A stretch of 64,000 nt of DNA from an uncultured Chlorobiaceae bacterium (GCA_903839405.1 CAIMCD010000037.1:1-64000); one strand, 5' to 3'. Numbered from the stretch's first letter, positions 7,823-17,149 are shown. Made by a program: numbers and translations. The notes: generated by a model from the sequence alone, not told the origin.

Positions 7823-8959
7823 ATGAGTTTTCAGACTGACACGATTCACGCCGGTGTAGGCCCCGACAAGGCTTACGGCGCCATTATGACCCCGATCTAC
7901 CAGAGCTCCACCTTTGTGTTTGAGGATATCGGCAAGCACCGCGGGTTTGATTATACCCGGAGCGGCAACCCGACCCGCAAGGCGCTTGAGGACAATCTTT
8001 GCGCCCTTGAAGGGTGCAGTGCGGCCGTTGCCGTAACAACCGGCATGGCGGCCATCACCTCAACCCTCAATATTTTTAAATCTGGCGACGAGATCATCTG
8101 TACCGATGACTGCTACGGCGGCACTTCACGGCTGATGAAGACGGTTGAGGAGCACTTCAATATCAAGGTGCATTTTGTCAATCTGCAGGAAGCCACAAAC
8201 TTATTGCCGTATGTGAATGAGAAGACGAAAGCGGTGTGGGTTGAGACTCCCTCCAATCCGCTCTTGAACCTTGTCGATATTGCGGCGGTCTCAGCACTTG
8301 CAAAAGAGCGCGGCCTCTTGACCATTGTTGACAATACCTTCCTCTCGCCTTACGGCCAGAAGCCCTTTGAGCTTGGAGCCGATATTGTGGTGCATTCGAC
8401 CACCAAGTACCTCAACGGCCACTCCGATGTGGTAGGCGGTGCGGTGCTCTCGAACAGTGAAGATCTTGATGCCCGTCTCAAGTTTATTGTCAATGCCCTC
8501 GGCACCTGCGCCCAGCCGTTTGATTGCTGGCTTGTGCTCCGTGGCATCAAAACGCTGGTGGTTCGCATGAGAGAGCATGAGCGCAATGCACAGGCGGTGG
8601 CCGAGTATCTTCAGCAGCACAAAAAGGTTAAGCGGGTCTATTATCCTGGCCTTCCAACTCATCCGCAGCATGAGCTGGCCAAAAAACAGCAGCGGAGCTT
8701 TGGCGGCATGGTCTCCTTTGAGCTTGATGGCACCATTGAGGATGTCAACCGGGTACTGAAGTCCACCAAGCTCTTTGCCCTTGCCGAGAGCCTTGGCGGT
8801 GTTGAGTCGCTTATTGAGCATCCGGCAACCATGAGCCACGCCTCCATGGATCAAGATCACCGTGAGGCCGCCGGAATCACGGATGCCGTGATTCGACTCT
8901 CAGTAGGCATTGAGGATGGGCTTGATCTTATTGAGGATCTACGGGTCGCGCTTGGCTGA
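7823..8959 (+). CDS. Cystathionine gamma-synthase / gamma-lyase family PLP enzyme
   Basis: 378 residues, the usual length for the Cys/Met-metabolism PLP family. The PLP lysine is Lys195 in HSTTKYLNGHSD; YTRSGNPT near residue 44 and TGMAAI near residue 73 supply phosphate and substrate contacts. The family includes cystathionine gamma-synthase (metB), beta-lyase (metC) and gamma-lyase, which are hard to separate by eye. The SAM-I riboswitch directly upstream argues for a role in methionine synthesis, so a MetB- or MetC-type function is more likely than cysteine production. The start ATG is preceded by GAGGTATCC. A separate metY-metX operon under a second riboswitch lies at 42 kb. Confidence 0.9.
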   Translation: MSFQTDTIHAGVGPDKAYGAIMTPIYQSSTFVFEDIGKHRGFDYTRSGNPTRKALEDNLCALEGCSAAVAVTTGMAAITSTLNIFKSGDEIICTDDCYGGTSRLMKTVEEHFNIKVHFVNLQEATNLLPYVNEKTKAVWVETPSNPLLNLVDIAAVSALAKERGLLTIVDNTFLSPYGQKPFELGADIVVHSTTKYLNGHSDVVGGAVLSNSEDLDARLKFIVNALGTCAQPFDCWLVLRGIKTLVVRMREHERNAQAVAEYLQQHKKVKRVYYPGLPTHPQHELAKKQQRSFGGMVSFELDGTIEDVNRVLKSTKLFALAESLGGVESLIEHPATMSHASMDQDHREAAGITDAVIRLSVGIEDGLDLIEDLRVALG

Positions 8960-9041
8960 TCCGGAGTTTTTTTGCTGAGTGTGCTATTCTTCCTGCTGGT
9001 TCTGTACATTGCAATTATGAACATACGAATTCCGTCAGCTT

Positions 9042-9854
9042 GTGAGCTTTTTGGCGCATAAGCTGATGGTTCTTGAACATAGAGTGCCAGCCATGCCCCT
9101 CTCTTTTTTTTCACGGAACCGTACCGGAACGGCGACCTCTCTGCCGCCCTATACCCTCAAAGTCAGCGCGAAAGCAAAGTATGCTCGTCTGAAAATGACG
9201 CCGCATGAGGGTCTGGTGGTGGTTGTGCCGGTGGGGTTTGATAAAAAACAGCTTCCAGCGTTGCTGCAGCGTTATGCGTCGTGGATAAAAAAGAGCTCCG
9301 AACAGCTTGAGCGTCACCGGCCCGAGGCCCTGCCGTTGCAGGAGAATGGCCTGCCCTGCACCATTCTCTTTCAACACTGTTCCGAAGAGTGGATGGTGCG
9401 CTACCATCCAAGTGGCCGCCGGTTGGTTGAGAGTGATGAGGGCTCTGGAAAGCAGTTGCTTGTGGGCGCTGATGTGGCGGATACGGAGCTTTGCCGCAGG
9501 CTTTTGCTCTTGTGGCTGAAGCGTCGGGCTGAGGTAGTCCTGATTCCCGCTCTTGAACAAATTGCGGCTGAACGCGGATTTGACTATCTGAAAGCCGGGG
9601 TTCGCCTGCAGCACTCCCGGTGGGGGAGCTGTTCCTCCCGCGGTTCGATCACCCTGAACACCAAGCTGCTCTTTCTGCCGGACTATCTGGTTCGATATAT
9701 CATGATTCATGAGCTTTGCCATACGGTGCACATGAACCACTCACGCTCTTTCTGGGTTCTGGTTCAAGAGCACGATCCCTTTTGGCGCCGTAACAACCTT
9801 GAAATGAAAACGGCCTGGAAATATGTGCCGCACTGGGTTGCCGCTCACCCGTAG
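9042..9854 (+). CDS. YgjP-type (DUF45) zinc metalloprotease-like protein
   Basis: About 270 residues from a GTG at 9042; ATGs at 9066 and 9093 are equally plausible starts because the first ~20 residues look non-conserved. The C-terminal half has the DUF45 signature: RWGSCSSRGSITLN, then the zinc-binding HELCHTVHMNHSRSFW with two histidines four apart and a third downstream. The N-terminal half contains the beta-rich part typical of these proteins. No signal peptide or membrane helix is present, so it is cytoplasmic. The family (E. coli YgjP/M48-like) has no well-defined substrate. It sits alone between metB-like and ald genes. Confidence 0.85.
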   Translation: MSFLAHKLMVLEHRVPAMPLSFFSRNRTGTATSLPPYTLKVSAKAKYARLKMTPHEGLVVVVPVGFDKKQLPALLQRYASWIKKSSEQLERHRPEALPLQENGLPCTILFQHCSEEWMVRYHPSGRRLVESDEGSGKQLLVGADVADTELCRRLLLLWLKRRAEVVLIPALEQIAAERGFDYLKAGVRLQHSRWGSCSSRGSITLNTKLLFLPDYLVRYIMIHELCHTVHMNHSRSFWVLVQEHDPFWRRNNLEMKTAWKYVPHWVAAHP

Positions 9855-10013
9855 CTTTTAGTTGCCATCCGCCCTACTCCCGAAAAGAGGAGTGAAGCTC
9901 GTTCAAGGTGCATAAAAAATTGGTGCACTGCTTTCCCCTGTGCTTTACCATTACGGCGAAATGTGTACATTACTCCTTCATACTCATCACTCACCAGCCA
10001 ACTCTATAGCGTT

Positions 10014-11117
10014 ATGAATATCGGGATTCCAAAGGAGATAAAGAGCGGAGAGAACAGGGTTGCCTGCACTCCTTCGGGAGTTCGTCATCTGGTTTCAGGA
10101 GGCCACAAGGTTCAGGTTGAGGCCGGTGCCGGCGCAGGCAGCGGATTCAGTGACGACAAATACCGCCGTGCCGGAGCGGTTGTTACCTCTTCGGCCGAAA
10201 AGGTCTGGAAGAGTGACCTGGTAGTCAAGGTCAAGGAGCCGCTTGCGGAGGAGTTCCGTTTTTTTCGTGAAGAGCTTATGCTCTTTACCTTTCTGCATTT
10301 GGCCGGGGTGCCCGACTTGACGAATGCCCTGCTTGATGCCGGGGTGACGGCTCTCGGCTATGAGACGGTTCAGGAGAACGGGCGGTTGCCGCTGCTTGCT
10401 CCCATGAGTGAAATTGCCGGAAAGATGAGTGTCCTGATGGGTGCCTTTTATCTTGGCCGTCATCATGGCGGTGAAGGCAAACTGCTGGGCGGCGTGCCGG
10501 GCGTGCTGCCGGGCAAGGTAGCCATTCTTGGCGGGGGTTCGGCTGGAATGCATGCTGCCAAAATTGCTACCGGGCTTGGCGCGGATGTGACGGTGCTTGA
10601 GCTGGATCAGGAGCGGATGCGCTATCTGGAGTCGGCCCTGCCCACCCACGTCAACACCCTCTACTCGACCGAACAGCATATTGAAGAGCAACTTGAATCG
10701 GCCGACCTGCTTATTGGCGCGGTGCTGGTGCCCGGTGCGATTGCGCCGAAACTGATAACTCGGGCCATGCTGAAAAAAATGAAGCCGGGATCGGTGCTTG
10801 TTGATATTGCCGTTGACCAGGGCGGATGCGCTGAAACGAGCCGGCCGACAACCCACGAGGATCCTGTTTTTATTGAGTCGGGGGTTGTGCACTACTGCGT
10901 GGCAAACATGCCGGCCGCCTATCCCCAAACCTCCACCGAGGCTCTGACCGGGGTAACGTTGCCCTATATCCGTCGCATTGCCGACTTTGGGCTCGACAGT
11001 GCCATGGTGATGATGCCCGGCCTCTCCATGGGGCTGAACGTCTGGAGAGGCACCATTACTCACGAAGCCGTTGCGGCTTCACTCGGCAAACCCTTTCACG
11101 AAAAGCCCTTTACCTGA
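10014..11117 (+). CDS. ald: Alanine dehydrogenase
   Basis: 367 residues from the ATG at 10014, where the characteristic MNIGIPKEIKSGENRV begins; an upstream in-frame extension is not conserved. The enzyme interconverts L-alanine and pyruvate plus ammonia with NAD. Catalytic candidates are Lys74 (VKVKEP) and His95 (FLHLAG), matching Lys75/His96 of the mycobacterial enzyme. The NAD-binding Rossmann motif is ILGGGSAGMHAA. Length and order are those of the Ald family rather than of transhydrogenase PntA. No typical ribosome-binding site is visible. The gene is convergent with the PPC-domain gene. Confidence 0.95.
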   Translation: MNIGIPKEIKSGENRVACTPSGVRHLVSGGHKVQVEAGAGAGSGFSDDKYRRAGAVVTSSAEKVWKSDLVVKVKEPLAEEFRFFREELMLFTFLHLAGVPDLTNALLDAGVTALGYETVQENGRLPLLAPMSEIAGKMSVLMGAFYLGRHHGGEGKLLGGVPGVLPGKVAILGGGSAGMHAAKIATGLGADVTVLELDQERMRYLESALPTHVNTLYSTEQHIEEQLESADLLIGAVLVPGAIAPKLITRAMLKKMKPGSVLVDIAVDQGGCAETSRPTTHEDPVFIESGVVHYCVANMPAAYPQTSTEALTGVTLPYIRRIADFGLDSAMVMMPGLSMGLNVWRGTITHEAVAASLGKPFHEKPFT

Positions 11118-11142
11118 CAGGGAGAGCGCGCGCGTTTTTGCC

Positions 11143-11586
11143 TCAGGGAATAAGCAGCTTGAAGCCGGTAGGGGCATCATACTGACGGGTTGCCGTGTTG
11201 TCAAGCAGTTCGGTCAGCACAACTTCCAGCACCTGCCAGACCTTTACGCCGCTGCGAACGCAGCCGGTGACCGTGTTCTCCTCTCTTCCGCACGCCATAT
11301 GCATATGGAGAATCGGATTGCCTGCATCATCAGGAAAAATAGTCCCGCTGCCGGTAACTTCATGCACGTCATAGAGTTCAAGGCTCATTGGGGTAATCGG
11401 GCTTGAGCGACCATCCTCAGGGCCGGTCACCAGTCGGCTTCCCTTGTCCGCACCCCCGACCACAAAGAGCGTTCCGCGCTCAATGCCATGATCGCGAGCA
11501 AACTGCTCAAGCACTTCATGCACAATTTCACCATCTTCAAGCCTGATCACAAAGGTTCGGCCCCTCTTCGCTTCCGAATATATCAT
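11143..11586 (-). CDS. PPC (DUF296) domain protein, putative DNA-binding
   Basis: 147 residues, wholly covered by one PPC/DUF296 domain. It contains the HMHMACG motif that places histidines for zinc in bacterial members, then TGCVRSGV, and the N-terminal FVIRLEDGEIVHEVLEQFA. In plants the domain is fused to AT-hooks; stand-alone bacterial forms are trimeric with unclear function and often called DNA-binding proteins without direct proof. The gene is divergent from the TIR-NB-ARC gene, and their transcripts share a ~205-bp upstream region. Confidence 0.85.
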   Translation of the reverse strand: MIYSEAKRGRTFVIRLEDGEIVHEVLEQFARDHGIERGTLFVVGGADKGSRLVTGPEDGRSSPITPMSLELYDVHEVTGSGTIFPDDAGNPILHMHMACGREENTVTGCVRSGVKVWQVLEVVLTELLDNTATRQYDAPTGFKLLIP

Positions 11587-11791
11587 GGTACTGCTCTGTT
11601 GTTTATTGAAAGTTCAGCTTGCAATGTACAGAGAAATTGAAAAAGATACTCCTCCGCTTCATGCACCATCCAAACCCATAACTCGTTATCCTGTATTTAT
11701 CGCTTTGTTTTTGTTGCGATTGCCGTATCTCCGCACTATCTTTTTGGTAACGAGACGAAATCCTCACTTTTGTTGCTTCCAATACTTTTCA

Positions 11792-14134
11792 ATGAAAGAT
11801 TTTTTCATCAGCTACACCGGAGCCGACGAGCAATGGGCCGAATGGATAGCCTGGCAGCTTCACCATGCAGGTTACACGACGGTCTTTCAGAAATGGGATT
11901 TTCATGCAGGAGGAAACTTCGTACTTGAAATGCACCGAGCCGCAAAAGAGACAGAGAGAACCCTTGCCGTTCTTTCACCTCGCTATCTCAATGCCTGTTT
12001 CACCAATCCGGAGTGGGCCGCAGCATTTGTAAAAGATCCAAAAGGAGATGACAGGCTACTTGTGCCGGTTCGCATTGAGGAGTTCAAGCCGGACGGATTA
12101 TTTGCCTCACTGATCCATATCAATCTTGCGGGGCTTTGTGAAAGTGATGCAAAAACAAGGTTGCTTGAAAAGATAGAAGCAACACTCAACGGAGGGTCAG
12201 CAGGGCCAAAAGCAAAAGTTGCTTTTCCTGGCACTCCGTCTTATCCGGCAACCAAAGCACCCCGCTATCCCGGCTCACTTCCTGATGTTTGCAATTTGGC
12301 GCGACGCAATCCTAACTTTACCGGACGGGAGAATATTCTCGAAACGCTTCGCACCTCACTTCGGGGTGGCCACCATACCGCACTGACCCAGCAAGCCATC
12401 CACGGTCTTGGGGGGATCGGCAAAAGTGCGCTTGCCCTTGAGTACGCATGGCGCAACAGCGCGGCTTACGACCTCATCTGGTGGCTCCGTGCCGAAGAGC
12501 CCTCAACCCTTGCTTCCGACTACGCCGCCCTTGCCGCCGAAGTTGGCCTGCCGGAAAGCGAGGCCAAGGATCAAAGTATCACCATTCAGGCGGTCAAAAA
12601 ATGGCTCGACCATAACTCCGGCTGGCTGCTCATTTTCGACAACGCCCGGGATGCCGAAAGCATCAAGAGCTATCTGCCAACCGGAACCGGAGGCCATGCA
12701 CTCATCACCTCCCGCAACCAGAACTGGAACAACAACTTCTGCGCTTCGCTCCGGATTGAGGTGTGGAGCCGGGAGGAGTCGGTTGCATTTCTGCAGAAAC
12801 GAACCGGAGAAGAGGATGAAATCGCAGCCGCAAAGCTCGCCGAAACCCTCGGCAATCTTCCCCTTGCCCTTGAACAGGCCGCAGCTTACTGCCATGCCCG
12901 GCAGAAAAGCTTTGCCGAGTACCTTCAGCTCTTTACCACTCGCAGGGCGGAACTCTGGAAGCGTGAAAAACAGCCCGACAACTACCCCTTCACTGTTGCT
13001 ACAACCTGGTCACTTGCTTTTCAGGAGATAGCGCAGATTTCTTTTGCAACGGAGATCCTGAACCTCTGCACGCTCGTTGCCCCCGACGCCATCCCCCGTA
13101 AACTCATCATGAGGGCGCTTGAGCACTATGCCAGCCAAGAGGGTGAAGAAACATCAGTTGACCAGTTTGCCCTTGATGATGCTCTGGAGGCTCTTGCCAC
13201 CTACTCCCTTGTCACGCTTGAAAAAGAGCACCTCTCCATCCACCGCCTTGTCCAGATGGTTGCCCAGGAGAGCGTGGTGCCCGAAACAAAAGAGCTTTAC
13301 CTCGAATCACTTATCAAAGCTTTGAGCGAGCACTTCCCTGATGATGGCTACGCAAACCCGTTCTGCTGGCCGGAGTGCGGAGCACTCATTCTACATGCTG
13401 AAACCCTCGTTAATTCGACTGCCGATGAGACTCCTGCGTGGAATGAACTTTCGGTTTTGCTGGGCAATATGGATAATTATCTCTCGGGTCGAGCCGAATA
13501 TGCCCGGGCAGAACTATTTGTTCGTCGGGCTCTAAACATCCGTGAAAAGCAGCTTGGTGCCGAACATCCTGATGTAGCCGTGGGTTTGATCAATCTTGGA
13601 AACGTGCTTCGAGAGCAAGGCAACTACGTTGACCCTGAAGCACTTTTTCGCCGAGCGCTGGTAATCTTGGAAAAGCAACTTGGCCCCGACCATCCTTATG
13701 TGGCTACAAGCCTGAACAATCTTGCGGGCTTGCTGCAGGCACAGGGCAAGAATGCTGAAGCCGAACCGCTATACCGCCGCTCCCTTGCCATTCATGAAAA
13801 GCAGCTTGGCCCCGAGCACCCTTATGTGGCATTGAGTCTGAACAATCTTGCGGAATTGATGCGGAAGCAGGGCAAGTTAGCCGAAGCAGAATCGCTTCAT
13901 CGCCGCTCCCTTGCTATCCGGGAAAAGCAGGTTGGCCCCGACCATTCTTATGTAGCTCTAAGCCTGAACAATCTTGCGGCATTGCTGTTCGACCAAGACA
14001 ACTTCGCTGAAGCCGAGTCGCTCTACCATCGAGCTGTTGCTATTCTTGAAAAGTCGCTTGGCCCTGACCATCCAAATACCATAACAGTCAAGAACAACCA
14101 CAACGATCTGCTCAATAAAATGAACAACATTTGA
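11792..14134 (+). CDS. TIR-NB-ARC-TPR protein (bacterial NLR-like, STAND ATPase)
   Basis: 780 residues from the ATG at 11792, where the TIR begins (MKDFFISYTG); the open frame extends upstream but that part lacks conserved features. Domains in order: TIR ~1-125 with a Glu74 (TNPEW) where TIR NADases keep their catalytic glutamate; NB-ARC/STAND ~175-480 with P-loop GLGGIGKS (205-212), Walker B LLIFDN (~279-284) and a sensor-like ITSRNQNW; winged-helix region; then C-terminal kinesin-light-chain-type TPRs (~570-780, pattern EHPYVALSLNNLAELM). This layout is that of bacterial NLR-like immune proteins, in which TPRs sense a trigger, the STAND module oligomerises and TIR consumes NAD. Role in antiphage defence is inferred. 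The gene overlaps no neighbour; tspO ends 2 bp downstream on the other strand. Confidence 0.9.
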   Translation: MKDFFISYTGADEQWAEWIAWQLHHAGYTTVFQKWDFHAGGNFVLEMHRAAKETERTLAVLSPRYLNACFTNPEWAAAFVKDPKGDDRLLVPVRIEEFKPDGLFASLIHINLAGLCESDAKTRLLEKIEATLNGGSAGPKAKVAFPGTPSYPATKAPRYPGSLPDVCNLARRNPNFTGRENILETLRTSLRGGHHTALTQQAIHGLGGIGKSALALEYAWRNSAAYDLIWWLRAEEPSTLASDYAALAAEVGLPESEAKDQSITIQAVKKWLDHNSGWLLIFDNARDAESIKSYLPTGTGGHALITSRNQNWNNNFCASLRIEVWSREESVAFLQKRTGEEDEIAAAKLAETLGNLPLALEQAAAYCHARQKSFAEYLQLFTTRRAELWKREKQPDNYPFTVATTWSLAFQEIAQISFATEILNLCTLVAPDAIPRKLIMRALEHYASQEGEETSVDQFALDDALEALATYSLVTLEKEHLSIHRLVQMVAQESVVPETKELYLESLIKALSEHFPDDGYANPFCWPECGALILHAETLVNSTADETPAWNELSVLLGNMDNYLSGRAEYARAELFVRRALNIREKQLGAEHPDVAVGLINLGNVLREQGNYVDPEALFRRALVILEKQLGPDHPYVATSLNNLAGLLQAQGKNAEAEPLYRRSLAIHEKQLGPEHPYVALSLNNLAELMRKQGKLAEAESLHRRSLAIREKQVGPDHSYVALSLNNLAALLFDQDNFAEAESLYHRAVAILEKSLGPDHPNTITVKNNHNDLLNKMNNI

Positions 14135-14135
14135 C

Positions 14136-14525
14136 CTACCGGTTCAGGCGGTAGAAGGCCAGGTTGAGGTAGGTGGCGAAGAGGCCCCAGCAAAGATAGG
14201 GGATAAGCAGGAGCGCCGCCACAAGGCTCACCTGCAGGAAGAGCGTGATGATGGCAACAAGCGTAACGTCAAGCAGCAGAATGTCGAAGAGCGCTGCCAG
14301 CATTTTGTGCTGGCGGAAAAAGAGCGGTGTCCAGCTCACGCTTGCAAGGGCGTGCACAATGAGCACACCGACGGTAACCGGCAGATTCGGCTTGACCGGG
14401 GCAAAGAGGTAGATGCCAAGCGAGATAAAAATAAGCAGGTAGAGTATGCTCCACACAATGCCGAAAGCCTTGTTCGGCGGTGTAAAGCGGGGCCGTTTCA
14501 GTTCGTTATACCAGCTTGAGGTCAT
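14136..14525 (-). CDS. tspO: TspO/MBR family membrane protein
   Basis: 129 residues with five hydrophobic helices, slightly shorter than the usual 150-160 because the N-terminal helix is short. Family marks: WYNELKRPRFTPPNKAFGIVW at the start (aromatic Pro-rich loop), WTPLFF in the middle and PYLCWGLFATYLN in the last helix. TspO binds porphyrins and cholesterol-like ligands and is linked to tetrapyrrole regulation in phototrophs, a sensible role in a bacteriochlorophyll producer. Located in a membrane; no operon partners. Confidence 0.88.
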   Translation of the reverse strand: MTSSWYNELKRPRFTPPNKAFGIVWSILYLLIFISLGIYLFAPVKPNLPVTVGVLIVHALASVSWTPLFFRQHKMLAALFDILLLDVTLVAIITLFLQVSLVAALLLIPYLCWGLFATYLNLAFYRLNR

Positions 14526-14728
14526 CGTGATCCTTTATAATCAATTGTTTGCAGCAACTATCTGCGGTTAATCGCATATGCCTTGATGCTTCAATTGAAC
14601 CCTGCTCTTCACGGAATAAGTTCCCGTCCTTCTGGCGGACGCAAAATGAGGCCGATAGTTTTGCATAACCATCGACCTCATATATGCGAAATGCGGATTT
14701 TCAAAAAACCGGATACCGGCGACGCGGC

Positions 14729-15079
14729 TTAAGAATTCACAAAGGTAATTTCGCTTGCCTTGTGTCTTTTAAGCAGTTCACCAAGTTTTGACTCGGCATC
14801 TTTTCTGTTTGTAACACTCGCTGATTCGCCACTGCTCGTTTTGATAATTTGCGGGAAGCTCTCTTTTGGCAAGAGCAAGACATACCTGTAAGCCGACTCT
14901 TCATCAGCAAAAGTGTGAGCCGCTGGTACAGCTATTCCGTTCCTTTCAGCAAACTCTTTATCCTCCTGTGAATTCGTCAGAAATGGGGCATAGACTTTCT
15001 GTGCACTATTATCAGCATGTAATGCTGGTACCATAGTGAGTACAAAAAGTAGTGAGGCAAGAGTGATTTTCGTTTTCAT
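14729..15079 (-). CDS. Exported small protein of unknown function
   Basis: 116 residues. A clear Sec signal peptide (MKTKITLASLLFVL, cleavage near LHA-DN, residue ~22) predicts a periplasmic protein of ~94 residues. The mature part has no motif I recognise; it is mixed polar with a Lys/Glu-rich C-terminal helix. The ATG has a good upstream GAGATCTC region but no canonical ribosome-binding site. It lies next to a large gene-free region and is not obviously in an operon. Confidence 0.65.
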   Translation of the reverse strand: MKTKITLASLLFVLTMVPALHADNSAQKVYAPFLTNSQEDKEFAERNGIAVPAAHTFADEESAYRYVLLLPKESFPQIIKTSSGESASVTNRKDAESKLGELLKRHKASEITFVNS

Positions 15080-15753
15080 AATGAGATCTCCGATGATGTT
15101 AGTGGTATCAGTTATTGTTGTAAATAAATTAATGTGGTTAAAGCGTGCTTTATAAAATTTATTGAGATTGCTGTTTTTGTTGAAGCGCTCTTAACTTATT
15201 GAATAACAATCGTTAAGATGAAAAAAATACAAAACGTCGCTTATCCTGGCCCATGGGCGCAGAAAACCTGAATACAGGCAGTTTTGAAGAGAGCTACAGG
15301 GAACTAAGGATCGAGTCAGGCTGGGTAATACTCCTTTGGCCGAAATGATCTGGCAAAAGGCATGAATCAAGTGCTGGGTATGTCGTTCCTGGCATTCTAT
15401 ACAACACAGATCACTTGGTGTTTAAAGCCTGTCGATACACTTTCAATGATACTACTTGTACAACCGGAACTACCTTTGCATACTTTGCTCAACCGAAGAA
15501 CATAAAATTAATTTTATTACTTCACAACTATTTTAAAACTTTTTATTATCAGAATATACGGTATATATACGCTTAATTCTGGGTGTTTGGCGGAAATTTG
15601 TGATAACTAATTTTTGATATATCAGTTAAACGTTCATGATCAGAATGAAATATAAAAACCCATACATACGGTTTATGTATAATTTCAACGTAAAATATTT
15701 TTGCTTTTAGTCGAAAAGTTTTCACCATCTCTTTTCCGATGGAAGCAATCATG
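15080..15753. other. Gene-free region of ~670 bp
   Basis: No frame longer than ~60 codons looks coding. A short frame near 15253 (starting MGAENLNTG) stops after about 31 codons and has no recognisable similarity. The right half is AT-rich. It may hold a decayed gene or an unrecognised RNA. Confidence 0.5.
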
Positions 15754-15807
15754 AAAAGCAAGAGGCCGGGAGCTGCTCTCAGAAGAGAGCAATTCCCAGC
15801 CTCTTGC
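15754..15807 (-). terminator. Terminator downstream of the ArsC-like/hypothetical pair
   Basis: Long hairpin with arms GCAAGAGGC and GCCTCTTGC, an inner stem TGCTCTC with GAGAGCA and a 4-base AGAA loop. On the minus strand it is followed by TTTT, so it ends transcripts from 16622. Confidence 0.8.
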
Positions 15808-15846
15808 GAAGCGATTTTGCAGCAAAAGAGCGTGACCGCAGTGGCC

Positions 15847-16155
15847 TTAGTTCTCGAAAAACTCTATCTGCAGGTTTTCGTTAGGCTTTTCCGTAACACT
15901 GTAGTGGCCTTTTTTGATAATGGAGAGCCCTACTTTATCCGCTGCCGGGATGATGCTCTCTTCAATGGTATCGGCATCTTTTTTCGGACACTCCTGGTTG
16001 AAAAAGAGGCTTAGTGCCGGGCCGCTCTTTTCAAACTGCAGCAGGAAGTCATTATTGTTGACAAACACAAGGTCTTCATAGGCATAGGTTACTTCGTGGC
16101 CAAGCTCTTCAAGGAGCTGCATGACGGTGCCCAGCGGGCGTAGTGATTGTTCCAT
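15847..16155 (-). CDS. Conserved-looking small protein downstream of the ArsC-like gene
   Basis: About 102 residues from ATG 16155 (MEQSLRPLG); a longer form starting at 16215 overlaps the upstream gene and is less likely. It is acidic, without signal peptide or membrane segment, with one Cys (NQECPKK). I do not recognise a family. It starts 14 bp after the stop of the ArsC-like gene and is followed by a strong terminator, so the two form an operon and may act in the same process. Confidence 0.6.
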   Translation of the reverse strand: MEQSLRPLGTVMQLLEELGHEVTYAYEDLVFVNNNDFLLQFEKSGPALSLFFNQECPKKDADTIEESIIPAADKVGLSIIKKGHYSVTEKPNENLQIEFFEN

Positions 16156-16169
16156 AGGTGTTATAGAGT

Positions 16170-16622
16170 TCAGTGTTCCGGATTGATACATGAAAAGTTG
16201 TTGATATGAGGGCATGAATTCATATCGGTCATTCTGAATGTCTTGACGACCGTTTCAGCGCCTGAAACCCCGGAGAGGTCGATCAGATCCCTGAGTACCG
16301 TGGTATCGAATCCCTGGATGCGGTGCTCTCCGATCTGCATCAGGGGGCGTTTTATGAGGAGAGGATCGTTCATCATAAGCACGATGGCCTCCTCTTTGGT
16401 GTAGTCAAGCGGGTTAATCTCCCCCGATTTTATTGCCGGTGCTGCCGGGTTGAAACATTCCGCAACAGGTTTCTCTCCCAAATAAGCATCCAGTTCCTCT
16501 TTCGACCAAGGGTGTTCAAGCAGATTGATGGCGGTAATCTGATTTCCTGAAAGCTCAAGCATTGCCTTTTGGCGGTTATTGTTCCGGCAACCCGGTTTTT
16601 CATAAAAGAGTATGGTGGTCAT
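16170..16622 (-). CDS. ArsC/Spx-fold nitrogenase-associated protein
   Basis: 150 residues starting at ATG 16622 (MTTILFYEKPGC). The thioredoxin-like ArsC fold is visible: EKPGCRNNNRQ near the N-terminus (single Cys at the active-site position, where ArsC has C and Spx has CxxC), INLLEHPW, then MNDPLLIKRPLMQIG, the segment that carries the RP motif of the family. I associate this subtype (PF03960) with proteins called nitrogenase-associated. No nif genes are in the window. A C-terminal extension with NSCPHINNFSCINPEH adds two cysteines and two histidines and could bind a metal. It is the first gene of a two-gene operon. Confidence 0.75.
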   Translation of the reverse strand: MTTILFYEKPGCRNNNRQKAMLELSGNQITAINLLEHPWSKEELDAYLGEKPVAECFNPAAPAIKSGEINPLDYTKEEAIVLMMNDPLLIKRPLMQIGEHRIQGFDTTVLRDLIDLSGVSGAETVVKTFRMTDMNSCPHINNFSCINPEH

Positions 16623-16776
16623 GATCTCCATCTTGGTTCGTAAAACATCAGTACCCTCTTATAGTAAGGAAAATGTTTATTATTTTGTAAAAAATTAAGT
16701 TTATTGTTTTGATAACCAGAATAAAGTAAGAAGAGTTTCCAATTTCGTAATAATTAATTAAACTGGGGATAACGTT

Positions 16777-17034
16777 ATGGCGGAAAGCAATCTGCAGGCA
16801 TGGGAAAAAGTTCTTGAATACGCCTCAGTGCCGCTTCACGGCACGATGTCAAGGAAAATCCGTAAAGGGGTGAAGTTGCAGATTAACGAAGGCAAGATCT
16901 ATGAAGATGCTGTTCTCTTTATCAGTGACCTTTTCCTGAGGGTGACCGAGGAGGTGGACGGTACCGGTATCAACACCTATTATGATATGAAAGCAGTTTC
17001 AAGCATCCGTACCTACAGCTCGAAAGAGCAGTAG
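16777..17034 (+). CDS. Small protein of unknown function
   Basis: 85 residues, soluble, no signal peptide. It has a beta-rich centre (KGVKLQINEGKIYEDAVLFISDLFLRV) and a charged C-terminus. It has no motif I can name. The ATG at 16777 follows GGGGATAACGTT, which includes a plausible ribosome-binding site, and codon use matches neighbours, so it is probably real. It is divergent from the ArsC-like gene. Confidence 0.6.
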   Translation: MAESNLQAWEKVLEYASVPLHGTMSRKIRKGVKLQINEGKIYEDAVLFISDLFLRVTEEVDGTGINTYYDMKAVSSIRTYSSKEQ

Positions 17035-17149
17035 GCCGAGGGTGCCAGGGTGAGTGGTGTGTGTGTTGTTCTTTTTATGTAAACCGAGGGCGGGGCTGAT
17101 TGTGTGGTGCATCGGTCCCGCTTTTTGTTGTGAATCTTCCTGCCGAAGC

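Noticed and set aside
10095..11063. Minus-strand frame of 322 codons opposite ald
   Set aside because: Antisense to a gene with full alanine dehydrogenase motifs; its composition (His/Gln/Gly/Arg-rich) is typical of shadows.
11585..11791. N-terminal extension of the TIR-NB-ARC gene
   Set aside because: The 69 residues before the TIR start are not conserved-looking and overlap the divergent promoter region.
15253..15345. Short frame beginning MGAENLNTG
   Set aside because: 31 codons, no ribosome-binding site and no recognisable similarity; left as part of a gene-free region.
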